Source: Streptomyces formicae (GTDB taxonomy: Bacteria > Actinomycetota > Actinomycetes > Streptomycetales > Streptomycetaceae). Taken from it: a DNA stretch of 64,000 nt. A model generated the notes under the pieces. The model searched no databases and was not told where the DNA came from. It saw only the letters and a list, made by a program, of their open reading frames with translations. Both the position numbers and the translations under genes were made by a program. The DNA lies in contig NZ_CP022685.1 of the NCBI RefSeq assembly GCF_002556545.1, positions 744,001 through 808,000 on the forward strand, in the 5' to 3' direction. Below are positions 26,041 to 33,218 of this stretch, piece by piece (position 1 is the stretch's first letter; every line of letters starts with the position of its first letter).

Positions 26041-26069
26041 CTGACAGGGCTACAGAGCTGAGTTAGTCT
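26041..26069 (+). promoter_or_regulatory. Candidate promoter of the P450/VioB-like/aminotransferase operon
   Basis: CTGACA (26041-26046) and TAGTCT (26064-26069) are separated by 17 bases, a fair match to a vegetative -35/-10 pair, 42 bases before the P450 ATG. Farther upstream, AATTAAGCGG at 25953-25962 is an AT-rich motif shared with two other promoter regions in the window. Confidence 0.4.
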
Positions 26070-26110
26070 CCACTAGCCCGTCAGCCGTCACATTCCTCCG
26101 GTGGAGTCTC

Positions 26111-27349
26111 ATGCTGCCTTCTGGGCCAGAAATCGACAACAATGCGGCCCGCCTTCCCGACAAGGAGGTGGACGCATTGAATTCATGGTTGACACATATG
26201 CGGCACACCGCCCCTGTCGGCTATGACGAGTCCATCCGCGCCTGGCAGGTATTCGGTTACGACGAGGCGCAGCGGATCCTGTCCGATCCCTCCTTCTCTG
26301 CCGACATGCGGGCGGCGAGCCAGGCCGCGGGCATCGACACCCACGTGCCGCCGGTCATCGAGCGGCTGACGTCGGCCAGCTTCTTCACGATGGACCCGAC
26401 CACCCACCGCTCGTTCCGCGGCCTGGTCAGCCAGGCGTTCTCGCGGCGCCTGGTGAACCGCCTCGCTCCCCGCGTCGCCGAGACGGCCACCGGCATCCTG
26501 GACGAACTCGACGGCGTGGAGCAGTTCGACCTGCTCGACCGGTTCGCCTACCCCCTGCCGATGATCGTGCTGTGCGAGCTCCTGGGAGTGCCGCACGACG
26601 ACCGGCGCGCCTTCCAGAGCTGGGCGGCCTCGCTGATCGACCCGGCGGGGCAGGGCACCGCCGAGGGCGGCGAACTCGGCAGCGAACTGGAGCAGTTGGA
26701 GCAGTACCTGCACGAGCTGGTCGGCAGGCGCCGCAAGGAACCCGGCACGGACCTGCTCAGCCGCCTGGCCACCGCCGAGGTGGACGGCGAACAGCTGACG
26801 GTCCAGGACGTCGTGAGCCTGGCCGCCGTCATGCTGCTCGCCGGGCACAACACCACCACGATGCTGCTGGCGAACCTCGTCGTGTGCCTGGACGAGAACC
26901 CGGCCTCCGCCGCCGCGATACGCGAGGACCGCGGCCTGATCCCCTCGGCGATCGAGGAGGTCTTCCGCTACCGGGGGCCGCTGCCGCGCGCCCTGCGCCT
27001 GGCGACCGAGGACTGCCGGATCGGTGAGCACGCCGTGTCCGCCGGTGCTCCCGTCGTCGTCTGGACGGCGTCGGCCAACTGGGACGAGAGCCAGTTCGCG
27101 GATCCGGACCGGTTCGACATCCGCCGCACGTCCAACCGCCACCTGGGCTTCGGGCACGGCATGCACTTCTGCCTCGGTGCTCCGCTGGCCCGGGTCGTGG
27201 CCGAGACCGCGATGTCCCTGCTCCTGGACCGCTGTTCGAGCATCACGGTCTCCCCGGGCGTTCCGCTGGAGTACTCCGCGCCCCGGGTGAACCTCGCACC
27301 GGCCAAGCTCCCCGTCCAGATCCGCTGGGCCGGCTCCACGAGCCGCTAG
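26111..27349 (+). CDS. Cytochrome P450 (NRPS cluster, plus-strand operon)
   Basis: 412 residues; ATG 26111 with GGTGGAG upstream. The heme loop GFGHGMHFCLGAPLAR carries the axial Cys; the I-helix is LLAGHNTTT, the K-helix EEVFR. It is a soluble bacterial class I P450 and needs external ferredoxin partners, which are not in the window. The next gene starts 24 bases later, so it is co-transcribed with the VioB-like and aminotransferase/methyltransferase genes. In a telomycin-type pathway two P450s hydroxylate Leu and one Pro; this is one of the two candidates, but the sequence does not say which residue. Oxidation of a Trp unit is also possible given its operon partners. Confidence 0.92.
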   Translation: MLPSGPEIDNNAARLPDKEVDALNSWLTHMRHTAPVGYDESIRAWQVFGYDEAQRILSDPSFSADMRAASQAAGIDTHVPPVIERLTSASFFTMDPTTHRSFRGLVSQAFSRRLVNRLAPRVAETATGILDELDGVEQFDLLDRFAYPLPMIVLCELLGVPHDDRRAFQSWAASLIDPAGQGTAEGGELGSELEQLEQYLHELVGRRRKEPGTDLLSRLATAEVDGEQLTVQDVVSLAAVMLLAGHNTTTMLLANLVVCLDENPASAAAIREDRGLIPSAIEEVFRYRGPLPRALRLATEDCRIGEHAVSAGAPVVVWTASANWDESQFADPDRFDIRRTSNRHLGFGHGMHFCLGAPLARVVAETAMSLLLDRCSSITVSPGVPLEYSAPRVNLAPAKLPVQIRWAGSTSR

Positions 27350-27373
27350 CCCCGCAGGAGGGGAACGCACACC

Positions 27374-30124
27374 GTGTCCTATCTCGGCTACCCGAGGCTG
27401 AACTTCGCCGGCACCATCCAGACCGACGTGGCCACGGCCAACAACGTGCCGCAGTACTTCGACAACGACCTCTTCGAACCGCGCTACCAGTGGCGGATGA
27501 ACCTGCCCGACGTCAACGGCCTGTGGAATCCGCGCGGTCCGGGCACCCTGCGCCTCGCCGACGTCTCCGTGACCAGCGTCTGCCTTCCCAACGGCCGTCG
27601 GATCACCGACGGCCGCAAGGACCCCGTCGTGGGCGGCCGCCTGGTCGACGACGACCTGCGGACCAACGGCAAGATGGTCGACCTCGACCCGCACAACCAG
27701 ATGGTGCCGGAGATCTACGGCTGGCGCCCCCGCCTCCTGGACAAGGACGGCGGTGAACTGCTGCGCGGCGACTACCTCCCGTCCGCCGTCGAGGACATGT
27801 GGCCGCGCGCCATGCTCCCCTCGGGGCGGCCCGACATCTCCGGGACGTATCACTCCGTCCTGACCGGTCTCGACTGGGCGTCCGACCTCGACTCCCCCTT
27901 CCTGCGCGCCCTGCGGGCCCTGACCGAGGACGACATGCTCTCGATCAAGGTCACCATGGACGCCGTCGAGGACGGCGTGGAGAAGTGGCCCGACAACATC
28001 ACCTTCGGGCGGATCGTCGGCTCCATCGGCCCCTACTTCTCGGGCGAGCCCCGGCGCTTCGTCGCCGGTCGCAGGCTCCGCAAGCCCGACGACAAGAGCC
28101 CGTTGTTCCACGCGCCGTGCCGGGTCGACGAGCGGTCGTCCACCATCTTCCTCGATCTCGGCAACAGCATTCCCGCCACCAAGCGCGGCGGTCCCCTCAA
28201 GGACGTCGGCCCCCTCTCCCTGGCCGTGCTCGGCGACGACGGAAGACCGCAGACGCTCGCCCCCGTCGAGGGCATCGACGGCGACTTCTACGAACGCGAC
28301 GCGGGGATCGCCGCCGTACGGCTGACGAAGAAGCAGCTCTCGCTGATCTCCCGGCGCCGTCTCGCCGTGGTCAGCTCGGCGGACCCGCCCGTCGTCCTCC
28401 TCGCGGAGAACGACGACGCGACCTGGATCCACGCCGACGGTGCCGTCTTCCGGCTGCATCCCGGGAGCCCGGCCAAGACCGCCTCCACGACGCTGTACGC
28501 GACGCGCTTCGGCCAACCGGCCAAGGCGATGCGGCTGTTCCTCGACGCGGGCAAGGGCGCCCACCCCCTGTCCGTCCCCGACGAGGCCGTCACCGACGCC
28601 AAGGGACGCGCCGTGGTGACGATCACGGGCACCGACCCCGGCAATCCCCGCAAGAAGATCGACGGCGCGCTGGCCGAGGTGTCCTACGGGTCCCTGCGCC
28701 GCCCCGGCGAACCGGACGGCAAGCTCTCCTTCCGCGTCTTCGACCCCTACCGGGCCCCCCGGCGCCCGACGTGGCTCCGCGACGTCCGGCCCCTCTTCCA
28801 GCAGTACGCGAACCTCTACCCCGTGATGCGGGACGTGCTGGACCTGGCCAACTACAACCACGTCCTGCAGCACCGCACCTACATCCGGCGGACCCTGCTC
28901 GCGTCGTCCGACTCCCCCAACCACATGCCGGTCACCCGGGACCTCTCCCCAGGAAAGCGAGACATGATCGTGAGCTGGCTGGACAGCGGGCCCCTGCCGC
29001 CGCTGCTCGACATCACCACCGTCGAGGAACTCAGGGACGTGCTCCAGCAGGCGATGGTCGTCGAACTGGCGACCGTGCCGCCCTATCTGGCCGCGCTGAT
29101 GTCCATCAAGCCCGGCCGCAACGTGAAGATCGCCGGGCTCATCCGGGCCGTCGTGCTGGAGGAGATGCAGCACATGGCCCAGGTGTGCAACCTCCTGAAC
29201 GCCGTCGGCGGGCAACCGCGCATCGGCCGCCCCGGGCTCGTGCCGGTCTATCCGGGCGCGCTGCCCGCGGGCGTCCTGCCCGACCTCGAAGTCAGGCTGC
29301 GCAAGCTGTCGATCGAGCACGTGCGGGACGTCTTCATGACGATCGAGCAGCCGCAGCACCCGACCGTGGACGGCAAGCCCTTCAAGGGCCACGTCATCTC
29401 GCCCAAGAGCGTGCGGGTCAGCCCCGAGGGCGACCTGCGGCACGTGGACGACGACGCCGTCGACAAGCTCAGGTCCTGGTTCTCCAAGGCGGAGTACGAG
29501 CCGCAGACCATCGCGTGGCTCTACAACCACATCGCCCGCGCGATCATCCGCCTCGACGACGGCGGCAAGCTGTTCAGCGGCGACCCGGACCGGCAGGTCG
29601 GCTGGCCCGACGCGCCGGGCACACTCTACAAGGTCACCGACAGCCGCTCGGCCCTCCTGGCCATCCACCAGATCGTGGAGCAGGGCGAGGGTTCTCCGCA
29701 CGACCTGGACGGCGACGGCCTGGGCGACCCCGGGGAGCTCGGCCACTACTACATGTTCAAGGAGATCGTCGAGGGGCGGCAGCTCGCGCTCGACAGCAGC
29801 GGCAAGTGGACCTATTCGGGGCCCACGATCCCCTTCGACCCCGACGGGGTCCACCCGGTGGTCGACGACCCCGACACCTACCGGCTGCCCGCGGACTCCG
29901 TCGGACGGCGCGAGTCACTGCGCTGCGACGCGTCGTACACCAACCTCCTCAAGGGCCTGAACCGAGTGTTCAACGGCCACCCCAAAGAACTGGACGACGC
30001 CGTGGGGCTGATGTTCCAGGTGCAGGTCGAGGCCAAGAAGCTGCTGGCCATCCCCTCGGCGGAGGGGGCGAAGACGGTCCTCGGGCCCGCCTTCCAGTCG
30101 CCCGGCGTCGACCTCGGCCAGTAG
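27374..30124 (+). CDS. VioB/RebD/StaD-like protein with ferritin-like (iminophenylpyruvate dimer synthase) domain
   Basis: 916 residues; GTG 27374 after AGGAGGGG. The N-terminal half starts SYLGYPRLNFAGTIQTDVAT, as in VioB, RebD and StaD, which couple two indole-3-pyruvate imines in bisindole pathways. The C-terminal half is a four-helix ferritin-like domain with candidate iron ligands: Glu in VVELATVPPYL (about 562), EEMQH (about 596-600), Glu in VEQGEG (about 768) and GHYYMFKEIVEG (about 790). No flavin L-amino-acid oxidase (VioA/RebO type), which supplies the imine in known systems, is in the window. The next gene is an aminotransferase fusion and the NRPS has Trp-like modules. I infer an oxidation on a Trp-derived unit, perhaps dehydrotryptophan formation; this is untested. 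Confidence 0.8.
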   Translation: MSYLGYPRLNFAGTIQTDVATANNVPQYFDNDLFEPRYQWRMNLPDVNGLWNPRGPGTLRLADVSVTSVCLPNGRRITDGRKDPVVGGRLVDDDLRTNGKMVDLDPHNQMVPEIYGWRPRLLDKDGGELLRGDYLPSAVEDMWPRAMLPSGRPDISGTYHSVLTGLDWASDLDSPFLRALRALTEDDMLSIKVTMDAVEDGVEKWPDNITFGRIVGSIGPYFSGEPRRFVAGRRLRKPDDKSPLFHAPCRVDERSSTIFLDLGNSIPATKRGGPLKDVGPLSLAVLGDDGRPQTLAPVEGIDGDFYERDAGIAAVRLTKKQLSLISRRRLAVVSSADPPVVLLAENDDATWIHADGAVFRLHPGSPAKTASTTLYATRFGQPAKAMRLFLDAGKGAHPLSVPDEAVTDAKGRAVVTITGTDPGNPRKKIDGALAEVSYGSLRRPGEPDGKLSFRVFDPYRAPRRPTWLRDVRPLFQQYANLYPVMRDVLDLANYNHVLQHRTYIRRTLLASSDSPNHMPVTRDLSPGKRDMIVSWLDSGPLPPLLDITTVEELRDVLQQAMVVELATVPPYLAALMSIKPGRNVKIAGLIRAVVLEEMQHMAQVCNLLNAVGGQPRIGRPGLVPVYPGALPAGVLPDLEVRLRKLSIEHVRDVFMTIEQPQHPTVDGKPFKGHVISPKSVRVSPEGDLRHVDDDAVDKLRSWFSKAEYEPQTIAWLYNHIARAIIRLDDGGKLFSGDPDRQVGWPDAPGTLYKVTDSRSALLAIHQIVEQGEGSPHDLDGDGLGDPGELGHYYMFKEIVEGRQLALDSSGKWTYSGPTIPFDPDGVHPVVDDPDTYRLPADSVGRRESLRCDASYTNLLKGLNRVFNGHPKELDDAVGLMFQVQVEAKKLLAIPSAEGAKTVLGPAFQSPGVDLGQ

Positions 30125-30196
30125 ACGCGCCCGGCGGATCAAGGAGCCGGGAGCGCGCACGCCACACACAGGCACTTCCCCGTCAAAGGAGACACC

Positions 30197-32311
30197 GTGA
30201 GCAGCCCATCGACACTGCACGCACTCCACCACGAGCACGAGAGGGGCGACGGGATGCTGAGACTCCACTGCAACGAGAACCCGTACGGCCCGCCGCCCGG
30301 GGTGATCGCCTCGGTCACCAAGGAGCTCGAGGGCCGGTGCGCCACCTACCCGGACAGCGAAGCGACCGTGCTGCGGACGCGGCTCGCCGAACACCTGGGC
30401 GTGCCCACGGACATGGTGGCCGTGGGCAACGGGGCCGACGAGCTCGTGCTGCTCGTCACGCTCGCGTCGGCGGGCCCCGGCCAGACCGTCGTCGTCACGG
30501 AGTCGACGTTCCCCGGGTACGCCGCGTCGGCGGCCGTGGCCGGGGCGACGGTCCGCAAGGTGCCGCTCCTGGACAACCACGTACCGGCCGCGGGCCTGGT
30601 GGCGGAGCTCGACGGAGCCCGCCTGGTCTTCGTCTGCAATCCGCACAACCCCACGGGCACCGCGCTCGCCCCCGCCGCCGTCGAGGAGATCATCACGGCC
30701 GCCGAACGGGCCGGGGCCGTACCGGTCTTCGACGAGGCGTACATGGAGTTCGCCGGGTCCGGTTACGAGCACGCCCTGGACGCGGTGCGCGCGGGCCGGC
30801 GCCTCCTGGTGCTGCGGACCTTCTCCAAGGCATGGGGCCTCGCCGCCCTGCGCGCCGGTTACGCGGTCGGTCCCGCCGACCTCGTCGCGGGCATCCAGGA
30901 GGTGCGCAGGGCGCTGCCGTTCAACGTGAACAGGCTGGCGCAGCAGGCGGCCGTGGCCGCCCTCGAGAGCCCGGACCACATAGACGAGGTCCGTGAGCGC
31001 AACGCGCTGGAGCGCGAGCGGCTCTGCGCGGGCCTTGACCGCCTCGGCGTGGCCTACGTGCCCTCGGTCACCAACTTCGTGATGGTCAAGACGCCCGGTG
31101 ACAGCGCCCGATTCACCGCGCGGCTCGCCGACGAGCACGGGATCCTGGTGCGGGACCTGACGTTCTTCGGACGGCCCGGCCAGGTGCGGGTCACGGTGGG
31201 GACGTCCGAGGAGACCGACCGGTTCTGCGAGGCGGTCGGCAAGCTGCTCGCCTCCCCGAACTCGCACGCCGCGCGCGGCCACGGGCTGGGCGGCGCACGG
31301 GACGTGATCTCCGTGCCGACCCTGGAAGCGGTCACGCCCGAGAGCCTCTTCAACGGCTACATCGGCGCCAACGTGGTGTTCGCGCTGACCAGGCTGGGCG
31401 TGTGGGAACCGCTCTCGGCGCAGCCCGCGTGCACGCTCGACTCGCTCGTCACCGCGACGGGCACCGACTCCACGGGCCTGACGGCGATGCTGCGGGTGGC
31501 TGCCCTGCTGGGCTACGTCGAGTTGCGTCAGGGGGACACCCAGACCGTCTCCCTGACGGAGACGGGCCGCGAACTCGTCCGGATGAAGGGCTTCTTCACC
31601 TGGGGCGTCGGCGGCTACAACGACGTCCTGCGCGGGCTCTCCGATCTCGCCCTCGGCACCTCGGTCTTCGAGGGGGACATCGACCGCGACGGCGCGATGG
31701 TCGCGGTGGGCTCCGGCGAGGTGGGTCGCGCGATGATGCTGCCGCTGGAGAAGGAGGTGCTCGCCTCGGTCGACTTCGGCTCGGTCGCCGACCTCGGCTG
31801 CGGCGACGCCACCCGGCTGCTGCGGCTGTGCGGCGGTGACACGGCCCGGCGCGGCACCGGCATCGAGATCAACGCGGGCGCCTGCGAGCAGGCGGTCGGG
31901 CGGGTCGCGGACGCGGGGCTCTCCGACCGCATCGAGATCGTGCACGGCGACGTCCTGGCCTTCTCCGAGCGTACGTTCCCCGGGGTCGACCTGGTCTCCA
32001 GCTTCTTGATGATGCACGACCTGTTCGACGCGACGGGAGACCCGGTCGGGGTCATGAAGACGCTGCGCCGGGTGTTCCCGGACGCCAAGCGGTTCCTGAT
32101 CGGCGACACCGTGGCCCAGGACTGGGAGAAGCGTGAGGGGCCGCTGCCGGTGTTCTCGGCGGGCTTCGAGCTGGTGCACGCGTTCATGGACACGCCGATC
32201 ATGAACCAGACGACCTACGAGAACGCCTTCGCCGGTGCGGGTCTCCGGGTCGAGCGGCGCGAGCCGCTGGGTGCTCCCTCGACCTGGCTGTGGCTGCTGA
32301 CCACCGAGTGA
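30197..32311 (+). CDS. Fused HisC-like aminotransferase and alpha-keto-acid C-methyltransferase
   Basis: 704 residues; GTG 30197 after AAAGGAGA. Residues 15-350 are a class I/II aminotransferase of the histidinol-phosphate type: NENPYGPP, CNPHNPTGT, VFDEAYMEF and the PLP lysine Lys211 in RTFSKAWGLAALRAG. Residues 370-704 are a SAM methyltransferase with N-terminal dimerisation helices (YIGANVVFALTRLGVWEPL), SAM motif VADLGCGDATRLL and a final WLWLLTTE, resembling MarI/MppJ, which methylate the beta carbon of indolepyruvate or phenylpyruvate. Together they could convert an aromatic amino acid to its beta-methyl form via the keto acid. In this cluster that predicts beta-methyltryptophan. The stereocontrol cupin (MarH type) of such pathways is not seen in the window. 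Confidence 0.88.
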   Translation: MSSPSTLHALHHEHERGDGMLRLHCNENPYGPPPGVIASVTKELEGRCATYPDSEATVLRTRLAEHLGVPTDMVAVGNGADELVLLVTLASAGPGQTVVVTESTFPGYAASAAVAGATVRKVPLLDNHVPAAGLVAELDGARLVFVCNPHNPTGTALAPAAVEEIITAAERAGAVPVFDEAYMEFAGSGYEHALDAVRAGRRLLVLRTFSKAWGLAALRAGYAVGPADLVAGIQEVRRALPFNVNRLAQQAAVAALESPDHIDEVRERNALERERLCAGLDRLGVAYVPSVTNFVMVKTPGDSARFTARLADEHGILVRDLTFFGRPGQVRVTVGTSEETDRFCEAVGKLLASPNSHAARGHGLGGARDVISVPTLEAVTPESLFNGYIGANVVFALTRLGVWEPLSAQPACTLDSLVTATGTDSTGLTAMLRVAALLGYVELRQGDTQTVSLTETGRELVRMKGFFTWGVGGYNDVLRGLSDLALGTSVFEGDIDRDGAMVAVGSGEVGRAMMLPLEKEVLASVDFGSVADLGCGDATRLLRLCGGDTARRGTGIEINAGACEQAVGRVADAGLSDRIEIVHGDVLAFSERTFPGVDLVSSFLMMHDLFDATGDPVGVMKTLRRVFPDAKRFLIGDTVAQDWEKREGPLPVFSAGFELVHAFMDTPIMNQTTYENAFAGAGLRVERREPLGAPSTWLWLLTTE

Positions 32312-32340
32312 GGTGAGCGCGGACCGATCCGCGCACACGA

Positions 32341-32376
32341 AAGGAGGGGCGGTCGCCGTGGCGACCGCCCCTCCTT
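32341..32376. terminator. Strong bidirectional terminator between the two converging cluster operons
   Basis: Perfect inverted repeat of 17 bases (AAGGAGGGGCGGTCGCC and its complement) with a 2-base centre; A- and T-rich ends flank the stem on both strands. It lies 29 bases after the plus-strand operon and 10 bases after the minus-strand hydrolase gene. Confidence 0.9.
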
Positions 32377-32386
32377 CGTGCCGTGG

Positions 32387-33211
32387 TCAGTCCGCGCTGC
32401 CGACCGGGGCGGCGGAGCGGAAGAACTCCAGGATGCTCTTGTTGACCGGTTCGGGGTTCTCCAGATAGCCGTAGTGCCCGGCGTCGGGGATGACCTCGAT
32501 CCCGGCGCCCGGGATCAGGGCCGCCAGCTCCTCCCCCGCCCACGGCGGGGTGATCAGGTCGTCGGCGAAGGAGATGACGTGACAGGGGACGCGGATGCCC
32601 GCGTAGGCGTCGCGGCGGTCGGGCATCGGCTCAAGGCCGAGCTGGGCGCCCCGGCCCGCGGTGTCCTGGGTGGACATCTCCAGCACGTCCAGCCAGTCGA
32701 CCACGCCCCGTTCGTCGTCGAGCGTCCGGGGGGCGAGGCTCTGCATCGCCTGGACGACCGCGCGGTAGCGCGTGGGGAGCACCACCCCCGACTCGTGCAG
32801 TTCCCGTTCGGCGCCTGCCAGGGCGAGGCGCAGTGCGTCGCTGCGGGCCCGGCTCGCCATCAGGACGGCCTGGCGCACCAGGTCGGGCCGGGCCAGGGCG
32901 AGTTCCTGCGCCACGTAGGCGCCCATGGAGGTGCCCACCAACCGCACCGGGCCGAGGCCCAGTCGGCCGATCAGCGCGACGACGTCCGCCACCATGTCCT
33001 GGACGGTGAACCCCTGGGCGCACACGTCGGTGGGCGGGATGCCGCGGTTGTCGAAGGTGATCACCCGGTAACCGGCCGCCTTCAGCGCCGGTACCTGGTG
33101 CATGTGCCAGGCGCGCCCCCCGCTTCCCGAACCCATGATCATGACGATGGGTTCGCCGGAGCCGCTGTCCTCGTAGTTGAGACGGATGCCGTTGACGGTG
33201 GCAAGGGGCAT
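32387..33211 (-). CDS. Alpha/beta hydrolase
   Basis: 274 residues, predicted cytosolic. Nucleophile elbow GTSMGAYVAQ, acid Asp in SFADDLITP and His in DAGHYGYLENPE form a complete triad. The oxyanion region reads IMGSGSGGRAWH. The ATG at 33211 follows GGAG, and the ribosome site overlaps the acylase stop, so it is the last gene of the minus-strand NRPS operon. Possible roles are editing of misprimed carrier proteins, ester hydrolysis or resistance; nothing in the sequence selects among them. It is not a typical type II thioesterase (those begin with a different fold signature). Confidence 0.85.
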   Translation of the reverse strand: MPLATVNGIRLNYEDSGSGEPIVMIMGSGSGGRAWHMHQVPALKAAGYRVITFDNRGIPPTDVCAQGFTVQDMVADVVALIGRLGLGPVRLVGTSMGAYVAQELALARPDLVRQAVLMASRARSDALRLALAGAERELHESGVVLPTRYRAVVQAMQSLAPRTLDDERGVVDWLDVLEMSTQDTAGRGAQLGLEPMPDRRDAYAGIRVPCHVISFADDLITPPWAGEELAALIPGAGIEVIPDAGHYGYLENPEPVNKSILEFFRSAAPVGSAD

Positions 33212-33218
33212 GGTTCTC

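Noticed and set aside
31402..31839. Possible second start inside the aminotransferase/methyltransferase gene giving a free methyltransferase
   Set aside because: The frame is not that of the methyltransferase, and the linker between the two domains is continuous with no ribosome site or stop.
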